Shown: positions 1 through 6,386, counted from the stretch's first letter. The stretch: 6,386 nt of DNA from Planctomycetaceae bacterium (GCA_005773145.1 SXHS01000202.1:1-6386), one strand, 5' to 3'. Program-made: numbers and translations. Notes: generated by a model from the letters alone, not told the origin.

Positions 1-1
1 A

Positions 2-1162
2 GAGCGCAGCAACGCCACCGTCTTGGCGAAGCGCCGTCAGTTGGAGGACTTCATTGCGAAGAATAAGGCGCGCGCCAGCACGGCCACTCGCGCTCGCTCC
101 AAGAGTAAGCAATTGGAAAAACTCGAGTTGATCGACATCGAGGGAGATGAACCCACGGCCGCGATTCGGCCACCGCAGGTCGAGCCGCGCAAAGGTCCAG
201 CCGTGCGGTGCCTGGGATTGAGTATCGGTTATCCCGAGCGGACGATCGCCAGTGGGATCGATCTGGAAGTCGATCACGGTTGGCGCGCGGCCGTAGTCGG
301 TGATAACGGCCAAGGGAAGACGACCTTCTTGCGCACACTGGTCGACTCGCTCGCCCCGTTGGCCGGTGATATCCGCTGGGGATATGGCTGTCAAATCGGC
401 ACCTACGCCCAACATGTCTACTTGGGACTCCCCGAATCGCAAACCGTACTCGAGTTTCTGGAGTATCAGGCCGCGCCCGGAACCCCCAACCAAGCCATCC
501 TAGACATGGCGGCCACCCTGCTCTTCCGCGGCGAGGGAGTGCAGAAGAAAATCAAGGTTCTGTCCGGAGGCGAACGGGCACGACTCTGTCTGGCAGGACT
601 GCTGTTGAGCCCTTACAACGTTCTGATCTTGGATGAGCCCGGCAACCATCTGGATGTCGACACCGTCGAGGCCCTGGCCGACGCCCTGACTCGGTATCAG
701 GGAACCGTAATTTTCACCAGCCACGATCGGTACTTTCTCGAGCGGGTGGCCACGTGCATCGTTGAAGTTCGTGATGGTCAGGTGACCAACTATCGCGGCG
801 ACTATGCTGCCTATGTGTATATGGTGAACAAGGAGATTGAAGCGGGGGAGCGCGAGAGAGAACAGGCCAACCGTAAGCCGGCTGAGATGCAGGAGGGACG
901 TAAGGCGACCAAGCGGGACGGATCGGCCCATCGCGCCCAACGTCGTACAGACCGGGAAATCCGCAAAGAGATCCAGAATGTGGAACGCCAAATCGCGAAG
1001 CTCGACGACCAGCGTCGAACGCTAAATGCGCAATTGCAAGTCGCGACCGATCCGACGGAAGCGATGCGGTTGCACGAAGAAGTTACCGCGCTCACCGCCC
1101 AATCAACCGTCGCCGAAGAACGCTGGTTCCAGTTGCAGGAAGAAATGAATGCGGCCGAATGA
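2..1162 (+). CDS. ABC-F family ATPase (ribosome-associated), C-terminal part; 5' end outside window
   Basis: The frame is open from the left edge, giving 386 visible residues; the TTG at 23 is an internal Leu codon, not a start. Visible residues about 1-45 are the charged linker helix with the ABC-F signature LEDFIAKNKARAS. This is the second arm of the interdomain region that reaches toward the ribosomal P site in this family. The second ATPase domain follows, with Walker A GDNGQGKT at nt 299-322, signature LSGGE at 560-574, Walker B LILDEP with its catalytic Glu, and switch His in FTSHD. The family motif LDEPTNHLD reads LDEPGNHLD here. The last ~105 residues are Arg/Lys/Glu-rich and probably coiled coil, as in Uup-like C-terminal domains. 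The tandem-ATPase layout without membrane segments indicates a cytoplasmic translation factor rather than a transporter. The first ATPase domain must lie upstream. Family assignment is secure; the subfamily (Uup, YheS, EttA or antibiotic-resistance type) cannot be settled from this half. Confidence 0.95.
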   Translation, partial: ERSNATVLAKRRQLEDFIAKNKARASTATRARSKSKQLEKLELIDIEGDEPTAAIRPPQVEPRKGPAVRCLGLSIGYPERTIASGIDLEVDHGWRAAVVGDNGQGKTTFLRTLVDSLAPLAGDIRWGYGCQIGTYAQHVYLGLPESQTVLEFLEYQAAPGTPNQAILDMAATLLFRGEGVQKKIKVLSGGERARLCLAGLLLSPYNVLILDEPGNHLDVDTVEALADALTRYQGTVIFTSHDRYFLERVATCIVEVRDGQVTNYRGDYAAYVYMVNKEIEAGEREREQANRKPAEMQEGRKATKRDGSAHRAQRRTDREIRKEIQNVERQIAKLDDQRRTLNAQLQVATDPTEAMRLHEEVTALTAQSTVAEERWFQLQEEMNAAE

Positions 1163-1171
1163 TTCGGCCGC
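1151..1171 (-). terminator. Perfect GC-rich palindrome over the ABC-F stop codon; likely hairpin terminator
   Basis: The arms GCGGCCGAAT (1151-1160) and ATTCGGCCGC (1162-1171) are exact reverse complements around a single G, and the ABC-F stop TGA (1160-1162) sits at the centre. As RNA this gives a GC-rich stem of 7-8 bp with a small A/U loop. Read rightward it is followed by TGCACGCAACAAG, with no U run. Read leftward it is followed by ATTCATTTCTTCC, which is moderately U-rich. It therefore best fits an intrinsic terminator for the minus-strand gene ending at 1217, placed inside the tail of the convergent gene. It could also shield the 3' end of the ABC-F mRNA. The palindrome is read directly from the sequence; its function is inferred. 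Confidence 0.5.
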
Positions 1172-1216
1172 TGCACGCAACAAGAAGCAATAGCGCTCCG
1201 CGGCGTACCGCCATGG

Positions 1217-2581
1217 TTAGTCGAGTTCGAGATCAGCGGGTGGCCGGTGCCCCGACGCATGCCTCGCACTTCGCTTGGCGGCTCCCTCGCGACGATGCCA
1301 CCAGAGCAACACGCCACACACCATGACAAAGGCGCCACCGATGCCCCAACCCAACGGCGGATAGGCGGGCGTCTGTGGCGCAACGGGATCCGCGCGATGG
1401 GCAATCAATAAGGGGCTCGGCTGCCGCCGTGCGCTAGGCCCACTCCTTGCATTCCCCCCTGCCCCGCTCGACTCATCCGCTCGAGACATGAATTCCGACG
1501 CGTAGGTCCACACTTTGAAGAAGCAGCCTACGACACGTACTTCTTGCGTGACTTTGTCACCGATGGGGAGATGTGCAGGCCACTTACGCACACAACAGGT
1601 CACGGGAAACGTGCTGAACAACTGGCCCGTTCCCGGCTCTGCCGAGGAGGAACCTTGTGGTTGCTGGAGCAATCGCACCGGCGGATCAAGCGGCACAAAC
1701 ATATCCACCTCGAAATAGTGGTCGACGCCGAATCTCTGCCGCAGCTCAGCGCTTTCGACCTCCACTCGCACCACGCGCCTCGCCGTTCCCCGAACTTCAT
1801 AGGGCGTCCCTTGATGTCTGATGGGATCTTGCAAGACGGCTGGAATATCGAGGCGCGCGGTCGGTCCTGTCGAGGTGAGAAACTCGGCGGCCCCAGCCGC
1901 GGACAACAATTGGTAAAAGCACTCACGATCTTCTGCCACGAGGGGCTTTTGTTGACGTACCTGATCCCACAAGCTCATGTCGATGCCCAATTGTGCCAAT
2001 TCCACCCAGGAAGGGGGAACCTTGGCCGCAAAGTTGCCTTGTCGGGGATACCAGGACACGTGGCCAGCGGCCACCAAAGGCTGAGAATCGCTATCGGGCT
2101 CCGTTAACGTCTTGAGAAAAATGCCGACCACTCGACATGGCTCGTTGAAAGGGATTTCGCTCGCCTCCATCCGTTTCCAAGCGCGCGACACGCTGCGACA
2201 ATAGACAATGGCCGGCGGACCCTGGTCCACCGGTCGAACCACCAGCCGATGGATTTCCGTAAACGGAAAGGACCCTTGGGCCTCGGCGACCAAGGGAATG
2301 GTCTTCGAGGAGATCACCTGGCCGGAGAAGGCGCACCACTGACCGCGCATTTCGGTCGGGTGCTCGTGCCAGGTCGTCGGCGCTGGCGCGGCGCGTGAAA
2401 TCTGGTCAAGCACCTCGGGGGACCGTTGGCCGAGGCGCCATAGCACGCGGCATAGAGGCAACCATTCCTGGTCCTGTATCGGAGCGTGGTCCTGCCAGAC
2501 CTGCCAGTCATCGGAAGGGACAGGTAGCGGTGGGAAGGTCGCCGTGTATGATAGCAGGAAAAAAGCGATTAAGGCTCGCAT
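1217..2581 (-). CDS. Uncharacterised secreted protein with C-terminal membrane anchor and duplicated domain
   Basis: I do not recognise this 454-residue protein as a named family. Residues 1-16 (MRALIAFFLLSYTATF) look like a short signal peptide. Residues ~411-428 (GWGIGGAFVMVCGVLLWW) form one membrane segment followed by a basic tail (HRREGAAKR), predicting a bulk outside the cytoplasmic membrane and a short tail inside. The exported part seems to hold two related domains, residues ~75-180 and ~256-400. Each has a GxV-type strand, a hydrophobic strand, then RVVGIFLKTLT (150-160) or RVVGCFFKVWT (349-359), and ends with PLVAAGH (168-174) or PLLIAH (390-395). Each copy is preceded by a helical stretch containing DQEW or DREC. 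A low-complexity Ser/Gly/Ala linker at ~362-388 interrupts the second copy. The start is supported by AGGA at 2589-2592, 7 nt before the ATG. Nine Cys residues are scattered without a CxxC or CxxCH motif, so no haem or metal role is claimed. The gene is divergent from the CnbZ-like gene and convergent with the ABC-F gene. Confidence 0.85.
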   Translation of the reverse strand: MRALIAFFLLSYTATFPPLPVPSDDWQVWQDHAPIQDQEWLPLCRVLWRLGQRSPEVLDQISRAAPAPTTWHEHPTEMRGQWCAFSGQVISSKTIPLVAEAQGSFPFTEIHRLVVRPVDQGPPAIVYCRSVSRAWKRMEASEIPFNEPCRVVGIFLKTLTEPDSDSQPLVAAGHVSWYPRQGNFAAKVPPSWVELAQLGIDMSLWDQVRQQKPLVAEDRECFYQLLSAAGAAEFLTSTGPTARLDIPAVLQDPIRHQGTPYEVRGTARRVVRVEVESAELRQRFGVDHYFEVDMFVPLDPPVRLLQQPQGSSSAEPGTGQLFSTFPVTCCVRKWPAHLPIGDKVTQEVRVVGCFFKVWTYASEFMSRADESSGAGGNARSGPSARRQPSPLLIAHRADPVAPQTPAYPPLGWGIGGAFVMVCGVLLWWHRREGAAKRSARHASGHRPPADLELD

Positions 2582-2753
2582 TGTTTCATCCTAACCGATT
2601 AGAGGTCTGGGTGTGCGAGAAGTACGCGGTGTCGTTGCCCATGCCCTCACGTGATTCCGATGTGATCGAGAGGGCCCACCTTTTGTCGGGTTCAAGGCTG
2701 GAGTACACTACTGGAGCAAACAAGTCTGGGTGCCGGTTTAGTGACATCGCTTC

Positions 2754-2760
2754 TATTATA
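2754..2760. promoter_or_regulatory. Candidate -10 element(s) in an A+T-rich island
   Basis: Within TTCTATTATATAG, the only clearly A+T-rich stretch of the region, the plus strand has TATTAT (2754-2759), matching five of six bases of the sigma-70 -10 consensus about 40 bp before the CnbZ-like start. The minus strand has an exact TATAAT (2760-2755), which would give the membrane-protein gene a leader of roughly 170 nt. Neither is accompanied by a convincing -35 at 16-18 bp. The rightward reading is preferred because of its distance to the start codon. Confidence 0.35.
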
Positions 2761-2765
2761 TAGTT

Positions 2766-2778
2766 ATGACAGTGTCAT
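2766..2778. promoter_or_regulatory. 13-bp perfect palindrome, possible operator
   Basis: The arms ATGACA (2766-2771) and TGTCAT (2773-2778) are exact reverse complements around a central G. The site lies 6 bp downstream of the A+T-rich -10 candidate and 21 bp before the CnbZ-like ATG, where a dimeric repressor would cover the transcription start. No regulator gene is in the window, and the motif is not tied to a particular family here. The symmetry is seen directly; the operator role is inferred. Confidence 0.35.
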
Positions 2779-2799
2779 GCGGCAGTAGGGTCTATCGCC

Positions 2800-3537
2800 A
2801 TGGCACTTGTTGAACATCCCGGTGGCAACTACTGGTTCCTGCCGGGGATTGCTCCCTATTCCTGTGGCGTGGTGGCAAGCGAGGGGCACGAGATTGTCAG
2901 CGTGACGCTCCACGAGCCTGTGCCGTATCGTGCGGGATTTCAGCGGATCCGCGAACATCTCGCGCGCGAGGGGCGTCCACTTACCGCGCTGTGCAGTATT
3001 TCGCTCCGCTCGCCCCGTCCGTTTAGTTTCGAAGGATTCGCCGCCTTCAACGCGGAGTATGCCGAGATTTTGGCCAGCTGGCAAGTCTTTGTGGATGGCC
3101 TCAATCCCATCGCACGGACGAACATCGTTCCCGTCCTGGCCGCGCCGGCGGAACCGTCTCTGTACGGTTTTGGATACACGCGGCCGGCGCCTCGCATTCG
3201 GCGACGCACGTTCATTGTGGCCGGAGCCGGTGAGTTGCCTGAGGGCGCATTATCGCACGATGCGATTGTGGCACTCGGCGATACGTCGGAATTGGGCCTG
3301 GCAACCAAGGCAAAGTTTGTCGTGGATCTCATGTCGCGTCGCCTGGCAGGGCTAGGGTGCACGTGGCCCGAGGTGCGGACGGCCAATGTCTATACGGTCC
3401 ACAACGTGGCTAGAGTCGTTCCTGAGATCGTCCTTCCCGCGTTGGGGCCTGCCGCCGTACATGGCGTTCGCTGGCACTTCAGCCGTCCACCGGTAGAGGC
3501 GATTGAGTTTGAAATGGATCTCATCGGCAGCTCGTGA
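2800..3537 (+). CDS. CnbZ-like (2-amino-5-chloromuconate deaminase-like) RidA-fold protein
   Basis: This 245-residue protein resembles proteins annotated as 2-amino-5-chloromuconate deaminase CnbZ, recognised from family memory. In Comamonas CnbZ removes ammonia from 2-amino(-5-chloro)muconate during (chloro)nitrobenzene breakdown. The recognisable features are PGIAPYSCGVV (15-25), the block SLRSPRPFSFEGFAAFNAEY (68-87), NPIARTNIVP (102-111), VAGAGELPEG (140-149), and the C-terminal HGVRWHFSRPP...IEFEMD. The stretch KAKFVVDLMSRRLAGLG...VRTANVYTVHNV (170-203) follows the RidA/YjgF pattern of a helix followed by a strand. The first half shows a similar helix-strand pattern (F47-R52, L62-L69, FN at 83-84), so the chain may be two fused RidA-like units. 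No signal peptide or membrane segment is present, so it is cytosolic. The start has AGGG 9 nt upstream. No other aromatic-degradation gene is nearby, so the real substrate may be a different enamine or imine. Family membership is likely; the deaminase activity is unproven. Confidence 0.75.
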   Translation: MALVEHPGGNYWFLPGIAPYSCGVVASEGHEIVSVTLHEPVPYRAGFQRIREHLAREGRPLTALCSISLRSPRPFSFEGFAAFNAEYAEILASWQVFVDGLNPIARTNIVPVLAAPAEPSLYGFGYTRPAPRIRRRTFIVAGAGELPEGALSHDAIVALGDTSELGLATKAKFVVDLMSRRLAGLGCTWPEVRTANVYTVHNVARVVPEIVLPALGPAAVHGVRWHFSRPPVEAIEFEMDLIGSS

Positions 3538-3575
3538 TGTGGTCGTGCCGGGATGTGGTGCACTGCTGAGACGCC

Positions 3576-6194
3576 ATGGTCACCCAAGTTTCAAGTCGGC
3601 GGCTGACAAACGGATCCCAATCGGCGACAATCGACCTCATGAGTGAATCGTGCTTAACAAACTTGCCAGTTGCCAGCGTGCTCGCCGATGCCGTCGCGGC
3701 GTCTCGCGGCGGAACCGTAGTCGTGACCGCGCCTCCTGGGTCGGGCAAGACGATGTTAGTCCCGGCCGCGGTGCTGGATGACCTGCCGCCCGACAAGCAA
3801 TTGGTGTTACTGCAACCTCGGCGGCTAGCAGCACGGGCGGTAGCCCGCCGCATCGCGCAGCTGCGCGGCGTGCATCTCGGTGAGGAAGTCGGCTACCAGG
3901 TCCGTTTCGATGCGTGCATGAGCCGCGACACGCGACTCAAGGTCGTCACTACGGGTATTCTGCTGCGGCGATTGTTGGACGATATTGAGCTCGCCGGTGT
4001 CGGCGCGGTGGTGCTCGATGAATTTCACGAGCGGACCATCGAGATGGATCTCGTGTTAGGCTTGCTCGTACGCATTCGCCAGACATTGCGTCCCGACTTG
4101 CGCATCGTGGTGATGAGCGCCACGCTTGCCGCAGAGCCCGTATCGCGGTTTCTCGGCACGACCTCTGGTGGTGTTGCCCCCATTGTGCATGCCGAGGGGC
4201 GGCGGTTCCCGGTGCAGGTGCGTTACGAGCGCCGCGGAGAACAGCGTACGCTGTTGGACTTGGTGGTCGCGCGGGTGTCGGAAGCGATCCAAGAGACCCC
4301 GGGCCATGTGCTGGTGTTTCTACCTGGCGTGGGGGAGATCCTGCGCGCCCAAGAATCCCTAGCCGGTTTCGCCGAGCGACAAGGGCTCGCCGTCCTGCCC
4401 CTGTTCGGCGATCTGGCCCCCGAGCAACAGGACCGAGTGTTGGCCGACATCGGTCAGCGTAAAATCGTCTTGGCCACCAATGTTGCCGAGACATCGCTCA
4501 CGATCGATGGGGTCACGGCCGTCATCGACTCCGGCCAGGCACGGCAGATGCACGTGGCTCCCGCTACCGGGCTCCCCCGTCTGGAGCTGGTCGCAATCTC
4601 GCACGCCTCAGCGGATCAACGGGCCGGCCGGGCGGGGCGCACGGCACCGGGCATCTGTTGGCGATTATGGGACCAGGGAGCGCACCGCAGCCGACTCACC
4701 GCCGACACGCCGGAGATTCTACGCAGCGATCTGGCGGAGCCACTGCTCGCGCTCATTGCGTTGGGCGAGCAAGAAGCATTTCCCTGGCTTGACCCGCCGC
4801 CACCGGATGCCCTGGAAAATGCTTACGGCCTGTTGCGGCTGCTGGGTGCCATCGACGACGCGCACCGCGTTACGTCGCTGGGGAATGAGTTGGCGCGATT
4901 GCCTGCCCATCCGCGTTTGGGCCGATTGTTGATGGCGGGCGCGCGGCATGGTGTGCTGCGCGAGACATCGATTGCCGCCGCGCTGCTTTCCGAGCGTGAT
5001 CCCTTTCGGTCGGCACAGCACGCACGCCGCGGTCCGCGCGACTATGGCACGACCAGAACTCGGTCCGACGTGGTGGATCGGGTAGCCGCCTTGCAGGCCT
5101 TTCATGCGGGAGTGCCCAGGACCGATGTTGATCTCGAGTTGCACCCCGGCGGCGCGCGCCATGTCCTACGCGCCGCCGAGCAATTGTATCGCTTGGCCGA
5201 TTTCCCTCGTTCGGCGCGTGCCGAACAGCCGGATCTGGCCTTGATGGCCGCACTCTTGGAAGCGTATCCCGACCGTCTAGCGAAACTGCGGGGGGGAACC
5301 CAGGACCGTGCGCTGATGGTGGGCGGTCGTGGCGTGCGGTTGGATGCAAGCTCCCGAGTTCGGGGCGAGCCTCTATTTCTGGCAATTGAACTGAATGATG
5401 CCGGGGGCGAAGCACGGGCACGATTGGCGTCCGCCGTCGAACGCCCCTGGCTGCCACCGGAATTGCTGCGCAGCGGCGAGGAGCTGTTTTTCAATCCGAC
5501 CCGCAGCCAAGTGGAGGCTCGAGCACGAACGTATTGGGCCGATTTGTTGCTCGAGGAAACTCCGGTCAGCATCAGCGACCCGCAGGCGGCGGCCGGGATT
5601 CTGGCCCAGCACGCTCGGCAACAAATCGACCGGGTGCTCCCCGCTCCGGATTCTGTAGCCGGTAAATTTCTGGCGCGCGTGCGTTGGCTGAGGCAGGCTC
5701 GACCCGACCTGGACCTGCCTTTACTGGACTCATCGGCCCTCGATCTTCTCTTGCCGGACGTATGTCAGGGATTGCGGTCACTCGATGAATTGCGGGGCGC
5801 TGACTGGCTCGGCTGGCTGAAAGCGCGGGTCGGATTCGATCGGTTGGTGGACATCGATCGACTGGCGCCAGCGGACATTGAGCTCCCCAGCGGCAATCGC
5901 CATGCGATCGAATACCACGATGGGCAGACGCCGGTACTGGCCGTGCGCATTCAAGAGCTTTTCGGCATGAAGGCAACGCCCACCGTCGGGGGTGGGCGGG
6001 TGCCGGTGCTTCTGCATCTGTTGGGCCCCAATTACCGACCACAACAGGTGACTGCCGACCTGGCGAGTTTCTGGAAAAACGGCTACCCGGAGGTCAAGAA
6101 GGAACTCCGCCGCCGCTATCCCAAGCACGCCTGGCCCGACGATCCGTTGACCGCACCAGCCACGCGTTCCGGGTTAAAACGCGACTTGCCGTGA
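3576..6194 (+). CDS. hrpB: ATP-dependent RNA helicase HrpB (DExH-box)
   Basis: All superfamily 2 DEAH/RHA helicase motifs are visible in this 872-residue protein: I APPGSGKT (52-59), Ia LQPRRLAA (79-86), Ib TTGILLRR (125-132), II DEFHER (148-153, the HrpB form of DEAH), III SATL (181-184), V TNVAETSLTIDG (301-312) and VI QRAGRAGR (348-355). A helical ratchet-like region follows (~380-475). The chain ends with the HrpB C-terminal domain, including TPVLAVRIQELFGM (785-798) and HAWPDDPLTAP (851-861). The family is cytoplasmic and ATP-driven on RNA; its cellular role is poorly defined. Length is slightly above the ~800-850 residues usual for HrpB. The ATG at 3576 has only a weak GAG upstream. The next in-frame ATG at 3639 (residue 22) would place the conserved LPV block 8 residues in, as in most homologues, so the true start may be 3639. 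A seven-G run at 5290-5296 does not break the frame. It lies 38 bp after the CnbZ-like gene and could share its transcript. Confidence 0.95.
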   Translation: MVTQVSSRRLTNGSQSATIDLMSESCLTNLPVASVLADAVAASRGGTVVVTAPPGSGKTMLVPAAVLDDLPPDKQLVLLQPRRLAARAVARRIAQLRGVHLGEEVGYQVRFDACMSRDTRLKVVTTGILLRRLLDDIELAGVGAVVLDEFHERTIEMDLVLGLLVRIRQTLRPDLRIVVMSATLAAEPVSRFLGTTSGGVAPIVHAEGRRFPVQVRYERRGEQRTLLDLVVARVSEAIQETPGHVLVFLPGVGEILRAQESLAGFAERQGLAVLPLFGDLAPEQQDRVLADIGQRKIVLATNVAETSLTIDGVTAVIDSGQARQMHVAPATGLPRLELVAISHASADQRAGRAGRTAPGICWRLWDQGAHRSRLTADTPEILRSDLAEPLLALIALGEQEAFPWLDPPPPDALENAYGLLRLLGAIDDAHRVTSLGNELARLPAHPRLGRLLMAGARHGVLRETSIAAALLSERDPFRSAQHARRGPRDYGTTRTRSDVVDRVAALQAFHAGVPRTDVDLELHPGGARHVLRAAEQLYRLADFPRSARAEQPDLALMAALLEAYPDRLAKLRGGTQDRALMVGGRGVRLDASSRVRGEPLFLAIELNDAGGEARARLASAVERPWLPPELLRSGEELFFNPTRSQVEARARTYWADLLLEETPVSISDPQAAAGILAQHARQQIDRVLPAPDSVAGKFLARVRWLRQARPDLDLPLLDSSALDLLLPDVCQGLRSLDELRGADWLGWLKARVGFDRLVDIDRLAPADIELPSGNRHAIEYHDGQTPVLAVRIQELFGMKATPTVGGGRVPVLLHLLGPNYRPQQVTADLASFWKNGYPEVKKELRRRYPKHAWPDDPLTAPATRSGLKRDLP

Positions 6195-6235
6195 TCACGT
6201 CGCGAGGTGGCCCCATCACTCTCCGTCCCTGGCCG
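6195..6235. other. Short convergent gap between hrpB and the desaturase gene
   Basis: These 41 bp lie between two facing stop codons. An 8-bp palindrome GTGATCAC (6191-6198) overlaps the hrpB stop. A T6 run (6249-6254) lies inside the desaturase tail but is not preceded by a stem longer than 3-4 bp. I see no convincing intrinsic terminator in either direction. Confidence 0.5.
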
Positions 6236-6386
6236 TTAGGCGTTCTCGTTTTTTCGCTTCTTGTAGTCCACCACGTCCCAGGCCAGTCCGGTCCATTGCA
6301 TCAGGCGAATCACGGCAAAGGTCGGGTCAAGTTCCCACCAGCGGTGCCCTTGTTTGGCCATGCGCGGATAGGCGTGATGATTGTTG
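6236..6386 (-). CDS. Acyl-CoA / fatty-acid desaturase, C-terminal end; 5' part outside window
   Basis: Reading leftward from the window edge gives 49 residues to the TAA at 6238-6236, beginning NNHHAYPRMAKQGHRWWELD. NNHHAYP is the third histidine box (HNNHH type) of membrane-bound desaturases, whose His residues hold the di-iron centre that introduces a double bond into fatty-acyl chains. The following WWELDPTFAVIRLMQWTGLAWDVV matches the usual C-terminal tail of the bacterial stearoyl-CoA-desaturase-like group. It ends in a lysine-rich YKKRKNENA. The first two His boxes and the membrane helices lie to the right of the window. The gene is convergent with hrpB, with 41 bp between their stop codons. 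Confidence 0.88.
   Translation of the reverse strand, partial: NNHHAYPRMAKQGHRWWELDPTFAVIRLMQWTGLAWDVVDYKKRKNENA

Larger units (their letters stand above)
2582..2799. other. Divergent intergenic region between the membrane-protein and CnbZ-like genes
   Basis: These 218 bp separate two divergent start codons and should carry both promoters. The left end holds the AGGA ribosome site (2589-2592, read leftward) for the membrane-protein gene. The right end holds AGGG at 2787-2790, 9 nt before the ATG at 2800. The middle (~2600-2740) contains only small palindromes (TCACGTGA at 2647-2654, GGGCCC at 2672-2677) and a 9-bp direct repeat GTCTGGGTG (2605-2613 and 2724-2732), all compatible with chance. 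A 40-codon frame from the ATG at 2641 has no ribosome site and is not called. No tRNA or small-RNA structure is evident. Confidence 0.7.

Noticed and set aside
811..1404. Minus-strand open frame of 197 codons spanning the ABC-F tail and the convergent gap
   Set aside because: It overlaps well-supported coding on both sides, its composition is Arg/Ser-rich shadow-like, and it contains no motif.
1544..2107. Plus-strand frame of 187 codons opposite the membrane-protein gene
   Set aside because: The minus-strand frame has a signal peptide, membrane anchor, ribosome site and internal domain repeat; the plus-strand frame has none of these.
2685..2700. GTCGGGTTCAAGG resembling a tRNA T-arm
   Set aside because: The flanking bases do not form the five-base-pair stem, and no acceptor or anticodon arm can be built around it.
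2395..2763. Plus-strand frame entering the divergent intergenic region, including a 40-codon version from the ATG at 2641
   Set aside because: No ribosome-binding site and no recognisable protein features. The first part is antisense to the start of the membrane-protein gene.
3536..3559. Direct repeat GATGTGGT (3536-3543 and 3552-3559) between the CnbZ-like gene and hrpB
   Set aside because: Only two 8-bp copies, one overlapping the stop codon; chance is sufficient.
5290..5296. Run of seven G in hrpB as a possible frameshift site
   Set aside because: The frame stays open and the HrpB C-terminal domain follows in the same frame, so there is no sign of a frameshift or programmed slippage.
4870..5457. 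Long open frames antisense to hrpB (also at 3949-4494, 5102-5572 and 5572-6042)
   Set aside because: They are Arg/Pro/Ser-rich shadow frames expected opposite a G+C-rich gene. They have no recognisable motifs and overlap a gene with complete helicase motifs.
6195..6254. Possible terminator after hrpB with the T6 run at 6249-6254
   Set aside because: No stem longer than 3-4 bp ends next to the T run, and the run itself lies within the desaturase coding tail (AAA/AAC codons).

Overview
The window is G+C-rich, densely coding bacterial chromosome. It holds three complete genes and the ends of two more, and the genes alternate in direction. No RNA gene, CRISPR array, insertion sequence, phage gene or origin was recognised. 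The lineage is inferred only. The LDEPGNHLD variant of the ABC-F ATPase and the style of the large anchored protein on the minus strand recall Planctomycetes (Pirellulales-like), but nothing in the window proves this.

Left part (1-1216): the C-terminal half of an ABC-F ATPase, the ribosome-associated class of ABC proteins, on the plus strand. Its start and first ATPase domain lie before the window. A perfect palindrome with 10-bp arms covers its stop codon. It is probably a hairpin that also ends transcription arriving from the opposite strand. Middle-left (1217-2581, minus strand): a 454-residue protein of unknown function with a signal peptide and one C-terminal membrane anchor. Its exported part appears to be built from two copies of the same domain.

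Middle (2582-2799): a 218-bp divergent promoter region. It is mostly featureless, but next to the rightward gene it has a short A+T-rich island with -10-like sequences and a 13-bp palindrome that could be an operator. Rightward genes: a 245-residue protein of the CnbZ-like (2-amino-5-chloromuconate deaminase-like, RidA-fold) group at 2800-3537, then 38 bp later an HrpB-type DExH-box RNA helicase at 3576-6194. The two may be co-transcribed, although their functions have no obvious link.

Right edge (6236-6386, minus strand): the last 49 codons of an acyl-CoA/fatty-acid desaturase containing the third histidine box. It converges on hrpB.

Overall this looks like ordinary core or housekeeping chromosome (translation factor, RNA helicase, lipid desaturase) with one uncharacterised envelope protein and one orphan RidA-fold protein. 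I found no sign of a new defence or mobile system. The best candidates for follow-up are the duplicated-domain membrane protein and the two palindromes.
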